Shown piece after piece: positions 42,704 through 54,204 of a DNA stretch of 64,000 nt. A program made the position numbers and the translations under genes. This DNA comes from Halichondria panicea (Eukaryota; Porifera; Demospongiae; Suberitida; Halichondriidae), in contig NC_087382.1 of assembly GCF_963675165.1 (NCBI RefSeq), positions 868,001-932,000 of the forward strand. The letters run 5' to 3'. Under the pieces are notes generated by a model. The model saw only the letters and a program-made list of their open reading frames with translations, searched no databases and was not told the origin of the DNA. The stretch's first letter is position 1, and each line of letters opens with the position of its first letter.

Positions 42704-43365
42704 AGCAGAGACAACCTAGCAACTGTAGATGTAGGGGAAAGCCTGAATTCTAATGTGTATATACCCAATATAACCACACACACAGTATCTTAGTGTTATT
42801 GTGCTATGTGATATTACTTTGTGGAAACAACAATGATCATTGTTATAAATGTGTGAATAATTAAAAGCAAGTAAACTATCGAGAACACTGAAATTTAAAA
42901 CACAATTCTCGGCTCAAGTATTGGTTACACACAACGACATGCAGTAGCCACAAGCGACCAATAGAATCACTGAACAGTAGTACCGTACGTTAAATACCAC
43001 AATCACTAGGCCACACCCACTACAAGCAAACTACGTATGCATGCATTAACTGATATTGTTTTAATAAGGCACCTCGTAAGATTATTCACACATAGAACAA
43101 TGCATGGCTATTCCCTATTATAGTAACCACTCATCACATGACTCTCCGGCCTACAACAACTCTGCATGAGGCTCGACGAGTCATTTATAAATAGAATGAC
43201 AGATGTCTTCACTACGTATATTTTGATTTTTATGACCCAGCAATAAGAGCACGTAGATTTCCTCAACCACAAGTAAGAGTCTATAAAGTGAACACCTTCA
43301 GCCATAGTACACACAACAGCTAACAAGAGAGAAGAACAGCACACTAAACGAGCTTTTACCTTATA

Positions 43366-45119
43366 CCGTACTTAACCGTCGAACCGCCCATATGTTTTGA
43401 TAGCTACATTTAGGCTAAACAAGGGGTGGGCGGATATTTGATTATGTGGCTACTGAACCGTGCAAGCGCCCACCTAACTCAATTAACGCCCACCAAACTC
43501 AATTAACACTGTCAGTAAATCAACAACACACATATATACAGATAACAGACTTCAAAGTATATATGTATGCAAGATAAAAAGCAATAGCATAATAATTTGT
43601 GAGCTCAGTCTTCCTCATCTTGATCTTCAGAGTCTTCATCAGAGAAGGGATCCCCCATGCATGCTGTCTACATCTGAGTCTCAGTGAGGGGTCCTGGTTT
43701 ACTTGGTCTTCCTCAGATATGATGTCAGGGATGTCATCTGAAACTTTATTATCCTCTGTTTCATCCAGAGGATTAGCCAATCCACAGACTAAAAAGAAAT
43801 GCACTGTGATCGCTGGATGCCCAGGCTCTTGACACTCAGTCAAGATTTCCAGCTTTAGTGGTGGGTACGGGTCTGTCCTGCTTGATCCACTCCCATTCTT
43901 GTCTCATGTAGGTCTTGTTTATACATCTGTCCATGGGCTGGATGATCGATGTACAGCCTCCAGGAATGGTGAGAAAGAAGACACTCTGCCACAACTGTCA
44001 AGAGGAAAAGGGCTGGAAGTACCATGTGCCAGTTCTGGTGTTCAAAGGGAAACAGTGTCATCTTGAACGCTTGATGTCCGTTCTAGAATAGATCCAACAA
44101 ACTTGTACAACTATATAGATCTAGCTAAAGTCATTGTTTCTGAGCTAGCACTCTAGATATAGATATATCTCTAGCTCTCTAGCTAGCTAGCTAGCTAGCT
44201 AGCTCTCAAATAAAAACTAGAGCACTAAAGTGCAAACCCTCGGCTGGTGACATGATAATAAAGAAACCAGAAGAGTGATTAATGCAGTGCATGTATGACT
44301 AGCACAGCAACTCAAGAGCAATAAAAGTAAACCAGACTGGAGGCATGCTGAAACATTGAGTGGTACATGTCACATTAGACATGCACTGTGGACTGGGATC
44401 ACAGCAAAGAAGCCTGAAGTCTTAGACTTAGAGAGGTATGGCTCCTTCCAGGCTGGAGTATTATTATATGTAGGAGCCAACAACCAGTCACAATTTTAGC
44501 TTCCTTATTAATTCAATTGTTCCTGGTACGGATCACTTCAGCTGCAACTACGTAATCAAGGCCACGTGTAGCTATAGCTAGCTGCCAACTAGCCTCGATT
44601 CAAGGCCGATTAAAATACGGAACATATTTTTAGTAAACGGACTAATTTCCTGTGTAATTTACTAAGGTTTTACGTTCGTAGTACGATTACCCATATTCTG
44701 GGTAATTTGAAGCGCATGCGCACTATCACCCCTGCAATAGGTACCAGGCCGTATTTTAATCGACCTTGAATCGAGGCTAGCTGCCAACGTGCAAATTCAA
44801 GCTTCTTAGCTTTTGCTCGACAATGAAGCTTTAACATCAAAATCTGCCACTATTTAAACCAAGATATTGTTCTGTGAAGGCTATCCATGCTGTAAACGCA
44901 GCGCTGTGGAACCCAGGTGAGTAGATATACCTGTGACAAACAAACCAACAGACTACTATACCCGTGGCCGACCACGCGCGCCTCGGGTAATCATGCATCC
45001 TGTTGACCTTTACCCGATTATACGCATGCGCAATAGTGGGCGCTTCTACGATTGCAAATAGGCCTCTACAGGACTTTCAGGCAAAAGTAGGGGGTGGGCG
45101 GTTCGACGGTTAAGTACGG
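43366..45119 (-). mobile_element. pogo-like DNA transposon, decayed
   Basis: Ends CCGTACTTAACCGTCGAACC and GGTTCGACGGTTAAGTACGG, flanked by TA. The empty site is readable in the spacer near 8710. On the - strand, around 44010-43860, a broken frame has FFLTIPGGCTSIIQPMD and RCINKTYMRQEWEWI, the line before and after the last catalytic region of pogo/CENP-B-type DDE transposases. Further on (43843-43520) is an acidic C-terminal part (LDETEDNKVSDD). Frames are interrupted. The 5' third (44217-45000) is the sequence amplified as a satellite at 48-52 kb, and a MITE is nested at 44591. Confidence 0.82.
44591..44777. mobile_element. Nested MITE, GCCTCGATTCAAGG ends
   Basis: GCCTCGATTCAAGGCCGATT against AATCGACCTTGAATCGAGGC, continuing with AAAATACGG arms; 187 bp. 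AGCTGCCAAC is on both sides (about 10-12 bp duplication). It lies inside the pogo-like element and is therefore younger. Confidence 0.85.
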
Positions 45120-45457
45120 TAATAACACATTCTCAAACGATAGCGCCCATACACATAAATATACATGCAGTGATCTGCTCACACTGGTAAATGATGGTCG
45201 GTACTATAACCACCTTTAGGCAAAAATAACAAACTTTTATAGGCTTAGTTTACTATTTGAAATGTTGTGTGTTGAACTGCAGGATTGCATGAGTATTGCA
45301 AAATAGCCACCATGGCACTTGAAAATTTTGCACGCAGACAACTCTCTATAATTATACAGACAGCATGGTGCCTTTTTAGGAAAGCCTATATTTAGTACTG
45401 CACATTATGTGGTCAGCATGAACAAAGAAGTAGCTATAAGAAGCTAACACAAAAAGC
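45120..45457 (+). promoter_or_regulatory. Leader of TRAF-like pseudogene 45458
   Basis: Resumes the array spacer after the pogo-like element: dyad variant with two extra bases (GGTACTATAACCACC, near 45199), GAACTGCAG near 45275 and the upstream ATG at 45311. Confidence 0.5.
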
Positions 45458-45925
45458 ATGAGTATAGCTATGGCTATAGCTACTCCTAATTCAGAGCCAG
45501 CGTTTGTCAAAGAGTTAGCTGATAAGTACAAGTGTAGTATTTGTACTAACCTTCTAGACACACCAATTCTAACTGAATGCTGCGGACAGCACTATTGCAA
45601 AGCTTGTATAGAAAAGTGGATCATACGAAAAAAGGAATCGGTTTGCCCTCACTGTCGAGCAGAAAACTTCAACAAAATCATCGCCCTACCACTAGTTTTA
45701 AAAATCAAAGAGCTGGGAGTGTATTGCACAAATCGTAACAACGGGTGTAAAGCGGTCATTAACTATGAACATTTCCAGAAGCACGTGGACGAGTGTCTGT
45801 TTGGAGCTGTTGAATGCACCCACGATTGTGGTACGGGCGGATTGTTTTAAAAGACCTTGAATGCAAACAAGTTTGTCCTAATCAAATAATGCTCTGTGAG
45901 CTTTGCAACGAAGAGGGTAGATCCA
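45458..45925 (+). pseudogene. TRAF-like copy, truncated after finger 2
   Basis: RING and finger 1 are intact (130 codons, linker IIALPLVLKIKELG as in gene 29000). At 45841 a T-rich change (GGATTGTTTTAAAAGACC for GGATTGCTAAGAAAAGACC) gives a TAA. The LCNEEG line of finger 3 can just be read at ~45890-45920, after which the sequence leaves the family. A mobile-element cluster follows. Confidence 0.9.
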
Positions 45926-46077
45926 TAGACCACACAGTAGATTACTCTGTTAGAGTAATGGAGTGACACACAATGACATCACTAAATGTAAGGACCGAAT
46001 AAAAGCAGAATCATAGAACCTTTTGTCTTCACTACTATGAATTCCCTTACAGCATTACACCTTTTTAGGAGTGTCTA

Positions 46078-46536
46078 CAGTGGAACCTCCATAAAACGGA
46101 CACCATTGGGGACCAGCCTTTTGGCCGTTATAGAGAGGTGGTCTTCCTTGGGAGGTTTCGATTTCCAGCTATGTATTTTCTACGAGTCATTTCTTGCTGC
46201 AAATGAATCTTGGGGCTTTGCTAACTGCTTCTTTAGCTCATACAAGCTTTGAAAAGGCTGTAGAGACAAGCTACAGCCAGGTTTTCACGATAATGCTATC
46301 TCAGCAATAATTTTCTGCTAATTCTGGGTGTGGCTGTCCGTTCTGGGAGGTTATTTTCCATTGCTAAAGCTAGTTGGGGACTAGAAAGCTGCTCGTTGTA
46401 CGGAGTAGAGAGGTGGTCGCTTTTGAGAGGTTGCTTTACATTGAAGTCATTGTAGTTTCAATCCGGACCTGAGCTCTTGTCCGTTATATAGCGTGTGGTT
46501 GCTATTCGGAGGTGGTCGTTAATGGAGGTTCCACTG
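46078..46536. mobile_element. MITE with TA duplication, CAGTGGAACCTCCAT ends
   Basis: CAGTGGAACCTCCATAAAAC at the left, GTTAATGGAGGTTCCACTG at the right, flanked by TA. Inner lines repeat GAGAGGTGGTC. Complete relative of the fragments at 1387 and 37208. Mariner/pogo-like by its TA target (family knowledge). Confidence 0.9.
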
Positions 46537-46544
46537 TATATACA

Positions 46545-47572
46545 GGGATTTGAGGAGTTCTTGCAACTGTAATGTCGAGTAGTCTCGAGGCCAGACTCCT
46601 CCCGGGGGAGAGAGTCTGGCAAACAGAGTCACTTTTCTTGGTTTTCAGACAGTTAAAGTGGGCGTGTCGGAAATGGGTGTGGTGACGATGCTAAAACTGG
46701 CTGGTTATCTCTACTCCTATACAGATTTAGTGAGATTTGAAAGATTCTCTGTACTTGAAATAACATTTTTAGTTGATGTATACAGGAATTTAAGTTAGCC
46801 ATTGCCTACTGGCATAGTTTTAAAAATGACAAAGGTCAAGTACTATCAACCTCCTCTGTGAAGTGGAATCATGTGACAGTTTAATTGCATTCTTGCGAAT
46901 CTGATTGGAGATGTCAAATTTTGACATCTGAACCAAGAAAAGTGACTCTAAATGCCAGACCCTCTCCCTGGCACATGTCAGATCACGTGCAAGGGAGTGG
47001 TCTGGGGCCAGACTAAATGTCGAGAGCGGAAGTACCTGTCACGTGAACCTTGGTAACAAGTTTGAATTTTGGCTCATTCCAAACCAATTTTTCTCCAATA
47101 GAGCCTATTCATTTTTGTTAAACTGGGAAAACATCGACTTACATCAGAAAGCTAAGAGCCTTTGGTAAAGGCTTTGCACCACAGAAGGTTGTCAGCTGAA
47201 GCTATCCTTGAGATTCTAATCGTTTTGTGAGCTACTACTTGCCCCAGCCTGACTGTAAGCTGTTGAAAGTGTATCACTAGTCTCAGTAAAATCTCTCTTA
47301 GGCTAGCTCCAGCTAGCTGGATACACAGTTTGTGTGACAGACTAATAGTAGTAGCTCACGATTTTGGGCTCAAGGATAGCTTTAGCTGTGGTGCAAAGGC
47401 TTGCAGATAGAGCAAAGCCTCCTGTATAGGTCGATTTTTTCCCAAAATAAACAGGCCTAAAGGCTTTATTGGAGAAAAATTGGTTTGTAATGAGCCATAA
47501 TTACGTAACTGTTCACGTGACAGGTACTTCCGCTCTCGACATTACAGTTGCAAGAACTCAAATCCCTGTACA
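46545..47572. mobile_element. MITE with long arms, split by a second element
   Basis: Left arm TACAGGGATTTGAGGAGTTC TTGCAACTGTAATGTCGAG, right arm reading the same on the other strand up to AAATCCCTGTA. Inner arms (AGCGGAAGTACCTGTCACGTG, AACCAATTTTTCTCCAATA) also pair. The left arm is interrupted at 46580-47015. Confidence 0.88.
46580..47015. mobile_element. Element nested in MITE, 9-bp target duplication
   Basis: AATGTCGAG stands on both sides (46571-46579 and 47016-47024); ends TAGTCTCGAGGCCAGACTC and GGTCTGGGGCCAGACTA. Inner inverted lines AGAGTCACTTTTCTTGG / CCAAGAAAAGTGACTCT. A 9-bp duplication points to a Mutator-like or related group. Confidence 0.88.
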
Positions 47573-48140
47573 GACCTTTGCAGAGTTCTTGCAACTCGAT
47601 GTCTAGAGCGGAAGTGCCTGTCACGTGAACCATTACATAACAAGATTTAATTCTGGCTCATTCCTAACCAATTTTTCTCCAATAAAGCCTATTTAATTTT
47701 GTTAAACTGGAAAAAATTCGACCTATATAGGAGGAAGGCTTTGAACATGAACAGCTAGCTAGCTGAGTATTTCCAATCGTTTTGTGAGTTACTATTAGTC
47801 ACACAGCCTGTGTCACAGAACTATATATCCAGCTGGAGCTAAGGCTTAGCTTCAAGCTTTTACTGTCTATGACTAGACTCTCAACAGCTTGCAGCAACAC
47901 AAAATGAGCGGGCAGGCTGGGGCAAGCCACTTCATATAATACTGGGAAGCTACAATCCTATTCTGAATAACTAGTAACAAGTAATTTAGTGATGCATCTT
48001 GAGAACTCAATGTAAAAAACTTGCCTCACTCAGCAATGTTGGGCTCACGTGATGTTGTGTGGCTTTAATGTACATGAATATCACGTGACGGTAACTTCCG
48101 CTTTAGACGTCGAGTTGCAATAACTCTGCAAAGGTCTGTA
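47573..48140. mobile_element. Second MITE of the same long-arm family
   Basis: ACAGACCTTTGCAGAGTTCT at the left, AGTTATTGCAACTCG.. to CTCTGCAAAGGTCTGT at the right; shares GCGGAAG, CACGTGA and AACCAATTTTTCTCCAATAA lines with its neighbour at 46545. The two stand end to end. Confidence 0.85.
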
Positions 48141-48204
48141 ATTACATTTTAGTACTGCACATGTTGTGGGTGGAGTTACCTTAGCTATTTGAAGCCATAT
48201 ATAA

Positions 48205-51200
48205 ACTAGAGCACTAAAGTGCAAACCCTCGGCTGGTGACATGATTATAAAGAAACCAGAAGACTGATATAATGCAGTGCATATATTATAGTGATGTTGT
48301 TATCATCATCATGCCATGACTTGCACAGCAACTCAGGACTAAACCAGACTCGACTGGAGGCATGCTGAAACATTTGAGAACAGGTAGTGGCTATAGATAA
48401 TATGCACTGTGGATTAGGATCACAGTAAAGAAGCCTGGAGTCTCAGAGAAGTATGGCTCCAGGTTCTGCATGGAGTAGGATCCCAGTCAGCAGCAGGAGC
48501 TATAATTCAAGCTTTTACTTTAGTGACCCTGTTCCATTGTTTCTGGTATATACAGCTTTCTACTTTAGTGACCCTGTTCCATCGTTTTCTTGGTACAGGA
48601 TCACTTCAGTTATAAGTAACGCATGTGCAAGTTCTGTTCAAGCTACATTTTGCTCGCTTTTATTAGACAAAGGAGCTTTAACACCGAAAGCTGTCACTAT
48701 CAAAAGTACTAACTTGTTGTGTGGAGGCTACTCATGCTGTAAACGCAGTGCTAGAGCATCCAGGTAAGCAGACCTAGTCACAAGCTTATTCAAGCTTCTT
48801 AGCTTTTGCTCGACAAAGAAGCTTTAACAGCAAAATCTGCCACTATTTAAATCAAGATATTGTTGTGTGAAGGCTATCCATGCTGTAAACGCAGTGATGT
48901 GGCATCCAGGTGAGTAGATATACCTGTGACAAACAAACAAACAAACTAGAGCACTAAAGTGCAAACCCTCGGCTGGTACATGGTGACATGATTAAAAAGA
49001 AACCAGAAATATAATGCAGTGCATATAGTGATGTTGTTATCATGTATGACTTGCACAGCAACTCAGGAGCAATAAAACTAAACCAGACTGGAGGCATGCT
49101 GAAACATTTGAGAACAGGTAGTCTAGTGGTACTATAGATATATGCACTATGGATTAGGATCACAGTAAAGAAGCCTGGAGTCTCAGAGAAGTATGGCTCC
49201 AGGTTCTGCATGGAGTAGGATCCTCCCAGTCAGCAGCAGGAGCTATAATTCAAGCTTCTACTTTAGTGACCCTGTTCCATTGTTCCTGGTATATATAGCT
49301 TTCTACTTTAGTGACCCTGTTCCATCGTTTTCTTGGTACAGGATCACTTCAGTTATAAGTAACGCATGTGCAAGTTCTGTTCAAGCTACATTTTGCTCGC
49401 TTTTATTAGACAAAGGAGCTTTAACACCGAAAGCTGTCACTATCAAAAGCACTAACTTGTTGTGTGGAGGCTACTCATGCTGTAAACGCAGTGCTAGAGC
49501 ATCCAGGTAAGCAGACCTAGTCACAAGCTTATTCAAGCTTCTTAGCTTTTGCTCGACAAAGAAGCTTTAACAGCAAAATCTGCCACTATTTAAATCAAGA
49601 TATTGTTGTGTGAAGGCTATCCATGCTGTAAACGCAGTGATGTGGCATCCAGGTGAGTAGATATACCTGTGACAAACAAACAAACAAACTAGAGCACTAA
49701 AGTGCAAACCCTCGGCTGGTGACATGATTAAAAAGAAACCAGAAATATAATGCAGTGCATATAGTGATGTTGTTATCATGTAGGACTTGCACAGCAACTC
49801 AGGAGCAATAAAACTAAACCAGACTGGAGGCATGCTGAAACATTTGAGAACAGGTAGTGGTACTATAGCACTGTGGATTAGGATCACAGTAAAGAAGCCT
49901 GGAGTCTCAGAGAAGTATGGCTCCAGGTTCTGCATGGAGTAGGATCCCAGCCAGCAGCAGGAGCTACTATCTATGCTATAATTCAAGCTTTTACTTTAGT
50001 GACCCTGTTCCATTGTTCCTGGTATATACAGCTTTCTACTTTAGTGACCCTGTTCCATCGTTCTTGGTACAGGATCACTTCAGTTATAAGTAACGCATGT
50101 GCAAGTTCTGTTCAAGCTACATTTTGCTCGCTTTTATTAGACAAAGGAGCTTTAACACCGAAAGCTGCCACTATCAAAAGTACTAACTTGTTGTGTGGAG
50201 GCTACTTATGCTGTAAACGCAGTGCTAGAACATCCAGGTAAGCAGACCTAGTCACAAGCTTATTCAAGCTTCTTAGCTTTTGCTCGACAAAGAAGCTTTA
50301 ACATAAAAATCTGCCACTATTTAAATCAAGATATTGTTCTGTGAAGGCTATCTATGCTGTAAACGCAGCGCTGTGGCATCCAGGTGAGTAGATATACCTG
50401 TGACAAACAAACAAACAAACAAACTAGAGCACTAAAGTGCAAACCCTCGGCTGGTGACATGATAATAAAGAAACCAGAAGAGTGATAATGCAGTGCATGT
50501 AGCATGTATGACTAGCACAGCAACTCAAGAGCAATAAAACTAAACCAGACTGTAGGGATGCTGAAACATTGAGTATGTCACATGAGACATGCACTGTGGA
50601 CTGGGATCACAGCAAAGAAGCCTGGAGTCTTAGACTAAGAGAAGTATGGCTCCTTCCAGGCTAGAGTATAGGATCCAGAGTCAGTCAACAACAACTAGTC
50701 ACAATTCTACTTTCTTGGCCCTTATTCATGTTACGGGATCACTTCAGCTGCAAATACCTAGTCAGCAGAGGTAGTAATTCTAGCTTTCTACTTTAGTGAC
50801 CCTGTTCCATTGTTTCTGGTACAGGATCACGTCAGCTGTAAGTAACCCATGTGGAAAAATCACAATGTAACGTAGGGTATCTCGAATAAAGGCCGCGTGT
50901 AGTTAGCAGCTGCCAACGGGCAAGTTTAGCTTTTGCTCGCTTTTATTCGACAAAGAAACTTTAACATCAAAATCTGCCACTATTTAAATCAAGATATTGT
51001 TGTGTGAAGGCTATCTATGCTGCAAACGCAGCGCTATGGCATTCAGGTGAGTAGAAAACCCCATCACAAACAAACAAACAAACAAACTAGAGCACTAAAG
51101 TGCAAACCCTCGGCTGGTACATGGTGACATGATTAAAAAGAAACCAGAAATATAATGCAGTGCATATAGTGATGTTGTTATCATGTATGACTTGCACAGC

Positions 51201-51800
51201 AACTCAGGAGCAATAAAACTAAACCAGACTGGAGGCATGCTGAAACATTTGAGAACAGGTAGTGGTACTATAGATATATGCACTGTGGATTAGGATCACA
51301 GTAAAGAAGCCTGGAGTCTCAGAGAAGTATGGCTCCAGGTTCTGCATGGAGTAGGATCCCAGTCAGCAGCAGGAGAAGCTTCTCTACTTTAGTGACCCTG
51401 TTCCATTGTTCCTGGTATATACAGCTTTCTACTTTAGTGACCCTGTTCCATCGTTCTTGGTACAGGATCACTTCAGTTATAAGTAACGCATGTGCAAGTT
51501 CTGTTCAAGCTACATTTTGCTCGCTTTTATTAGACAAAGAAGCTTTAACACCGAAAGCTGCCACTATCAAAAGTACTAACTTGTTGTGTGGAGGCTACTT
51601 ATGCTGTAAACGCAGTGCTAGAACATCCAGGTAAGCAGACCTAGTCACAAGCTTATTCAAGCTTCTTAGCTTTTGCTCGACAAAGAAGCTTTAACATCAA
51701 AATCTGCCACTATTTAAATCAAGATATTGTTCTGTGAAGGCTATCTATGCTGTAAACGCAGCGCTGTGGCATCCAGGTGAGTAGATATACCTGTGACAAA
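48205..51800 (+). repeat. Satellite-like array, five ~740-bp units
   Basis: Units start ACTAGAGCACTAAAGTGCAA at 48205, 48945, 49688, 50423 and 51086, and end in (CAAA)n. Each unit has two related halves, both closing on CATGCTGTAAACGCAG..CATCCAGGT(G/A)AG, which looks like an exon end with donor. The same unit occurs once inside the pogo-like element (44217-44940), its likely source. Frames of ~100 codons (MAPGSAWSR..) recur but are broken by indels in unit 3 and are absent in unit 4, so I do not call genes. Confidence 0.9.
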
Positions 51801-52110
51801 CAAACAAACAAACAAACAAACAAACAAACAGACCAACATACTACTATACCCGTGGCCGCCCACGCGCGCCTCGGGTAACAAACCAACAGACTACTATACC
51901 CGCTGGCCGCGGCACGGCCTCGGGTAACAAACAGACCAACATACTACTATACCCGTGGCCGCCCACGCGCGCCTCGGGTAACAAACAAACAAACAGACCA
52001 ACAGACTACTATTCCCGTGGCCGCCCACGCGCCTCGGGTAACAAACAAACAGACCAACATACTACTATACCCGTGGCCGCCCACGCGCGCCTCGGGTAAC
52101 AAAACAGTTT
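51801..52110. repeat. GC-rich tandem repeat, ~40-65 bp units
   Basis: Five units of ACTACTATACCCGTGGCCGC plus CCACGCGCGCCTCGGGTAAC, separated by (CAAA)n. A single unit stands at 44952-44990 in the pogo-like element. CCCG..CGGG arms in each unit are partly palindromic. Confidence 0.9.
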
Positions 52111-52351
52111 CAGTACATGTAGTAGCCTCCTCCACAGGCCACCTTGAAGGAAAGAAGGAGGGCCAGAAGTATGAGGGGCCTGGATTCGAGGCTATTTCAG
52201 TAGCTGCATCATAATCCAGAGCCAGTAAGAAATTATATGATTTCATGCCTTTTTAGGAGAACTATAAATAGTATTGCACATTTGTAGTCATTATGACCTT
52301 ATATACACACTGAAGTTGAAACTAACAAAAGAAGGAACACAGTATAGCTAT

Positions 52352-53278
52352 ATGGCTACTCCTAATCCAGAGCCAGTGTTTGTCAAAGAGCTAGCTGAAA
52401 AGTACAAGTGTAGTATTTGTTTGAACCTTCTAGACACACCAGTTCTAACTGAATGCTGTGGACAGCATTTTTGCAAAGCTTGTATAGAAGATTGGATCAT
52501 AACAAACAAGGAATCAACTTGCCCTCACTGTCGAGCAGAAAACTTCAAGAAGATTGTTTCCCAGCCGAAAATCAGAAAGATCAAAGAGCTGGAGGTGAAT
52601 TGTACGAATGATATCAATGGATGCAAAGCGATTATCAAATTTAGAGATTTTCAGAAGCACGTGGACGAGTGCCCGTTTGGAGGTGTCGAATGCACCAATG
52701 ATTGTGGTACGGGCGGATTGCTAAGAAAGAACCTCCAATTGCATTGCAAACAAGAGTGTCCTAATCGAATAGTGCACTGTAAGCTTTGTAACAAAGAGGG
52801 TAAGCATTCGGTAATAGTTGGAGAGCACAAACAAGAGTGTCCTAATCGAATAGTGCACTGTAAGCTTTGTAACGAAAAGGGTGAGCATTTGGTAATAGTT
52901 GGAGAGCACAAAGGAATTTGCCCTAAAGTCGTCGTAGCATGCCCTAACAAATGCAACGAGAAATTGAAGAGAAAAGATATTAAAGAGCACAAAAACGAGT
53001 GTCGACTTGAGATTGTGGATTGTCCCTTCAAAAAGGCTGGATGTAAAGCGAGTCTGCCTCGTAAAGATATCGCAGAGCACAGAAACGAGTGTCCATTTGA
53101 GATTGTGGATTGTCCCTTCAAAGAGGCTGGATGTGAAGCGAGGCTGCTTCGTAAGGATATCTCAGAGCATAAAGTGTTTAGCATGCTAAAACATCTCCGA
53201 CTAACACTTAATATGTGGTATATTTTAATTTCTGTATGTGTACTATTTATATGCGTGTGTTTGTACAACGAACGCTAA
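52352..53278 (+). CDS. RING / seven-finger protein with C-terminal membrane anchor, 308 aa
   Basis: Start MATPNPEPVF (52352) as in the family; the frame runs 26 codons further up without support. RING CSIC, CCGQHFC, CKAC, CPHC. The TRAF-type fingers have grown: the finger beginning CPNRIVHCKLC occurs twice in a row (~137-190) and the one with EIVDCPFK..AGC also twice (~218-280), giving seven. After HLRLTLN the family coiled coil and C-terminal domain are missing; instead residues ~288-305 (WYILISVCVLFICVCLY) are a hydrophobic helix, then NER and the stop. Directly behind lies the family trailer (GTGTCTTAGTGTTCTTGTG). So the product would be a tail-anchored RING/finger protein with the catalytic part in the cytosol. 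Membrane insertion is inferred from sequence only. Confidence 0.88.
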   Translation: MATPNPEPVFVKELAEKYKCSICLNLLDTPVLTECCGQHFCKACIEDWIITNKESTCPHCRAENFKKIVSQPKIRKIKELEVNCTNDINGCKAIIKFRDFQKHVDECPFGGVECTNDCGTGGLLRKNLQLHCKQECPNRIVHCKLCNKEGKHSVIVGEHKQECPNRIVHCKLCNEKGEHLVIVGEHKGICPKVVVACPNKCNEKLKRKDIKEHKNECRLEIVDCPFKKAGCKASLPRKDIAEHRNECPFEIVDCPFKEAGCEARLLRKDISEHKVFSMLKHLRLTLNMWYILISVCVLFICVCLYNER

Positions 53279-53303
53279 GTGTCTTAGTGTTCTTGTGTTA
53301 TTA

Positions 53304-54020
53304 ATGATTATCAAGAGTATATGATAGAGAGAGAGTATCGAACGAAGGCATACTGTACATCAGGAGAGTAACGTGACTTCCTGTATCTGTCACAAGCTTG
53401 GAATTTGCACACTGACCAATCCAAGTGTGGGTGATGTAATCTATCAAGAAAGTACCGTATTTACTTGATTAAACGCCCAGGCGTTCATTTCATATCAAAG
53501 TCTGTAAAAGGGACCTTTAAACCAGATGGGCGCTTATTCGAAATGGGTGTTAATTGGTCATGTCTACTCTAAACTCTTGCACAGCAGCAGTTATTATGCT
53601 CTTTTTGGCTGCTGCCACAGCTCTCAGCTTAAATCTTAAATCATAGAAGTGGCGTTTTTCTCCCTCTGTGTTGGTATCTCTCTCTCTCTGCCATCATAAA
53701 AAGTATCTATATTCTATGCTGCCACGCTTGCAACTGGTGCTAGTTCAGCTCCACCCACAGTGCCACGCCCATACATGGGCGATTCTTTAAGATGGGCGTT
53801 TACAGAGCTTTTACCATGGGTGTTTAAACGAGATGGGCTTTAATCAAGTAAATACGGTAGATTACATCACCTACACTTAAATGGGTTGATAGATTACATC
53901 ACCCACGCTTGGATTGGTCAGTGTGCAAATTCCAAGCTTGTGACAGATACAGGAAGTCACGTTACTCTTCGCATACATCTGATGTACAGTATATGCCTAC
54001 GTTCGATACTCTCTCTCTAT
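53304..54020. repeat. Large inverted repeat, ~145-bp arms around a MITE
   Basis: Left arm ~53304-53450 (AGAGTATCGAACG.., GTAACGTGACTTCCTG, AAGCTTGGAATTTGCACACT) reappears reversed at ~53864-54020. Between them is the MITE at 53453. The arms include the trailer of gene 52352, so the right arm is an inverted copy of that trailer. Confidence 0.9.
53453..53859. mobile_element. MITE, TACCGTATTTACTTGATTAA family, copy 4
   Basis: TACCGTATTTACTTGATTAA at the left; TTAATCAAGTAAATACGGTA at the right, with one inner base lost (GGGCTTTAATC). Same orientation as the copy at 4941. Confidence 0.9.
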
Positions 54021-54204
54021 CATATAATTATATACTCCTGATATTATGGAAAACAGCAATGACCAGTGTTTACAAAGGGTTATATTTGTGAACCTAATGA
54101 AGTAAACTTAATCGACCTTCAGGGGAACTTTGAATTCTGGATAAGACAACACACAACGACATGTAGTAGCCACAAGCAACTAATAGGATCACCACATTCA
54201 CTAC

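Noticed and set aside
48453-48767. MAPGSAWSR.. frame of ~104 codons, present in several satellite units
   Set aside because: Broken by indels in unit 3, absent in unit 4, and low complexity by internal duplication; differences between units do not respect codons.
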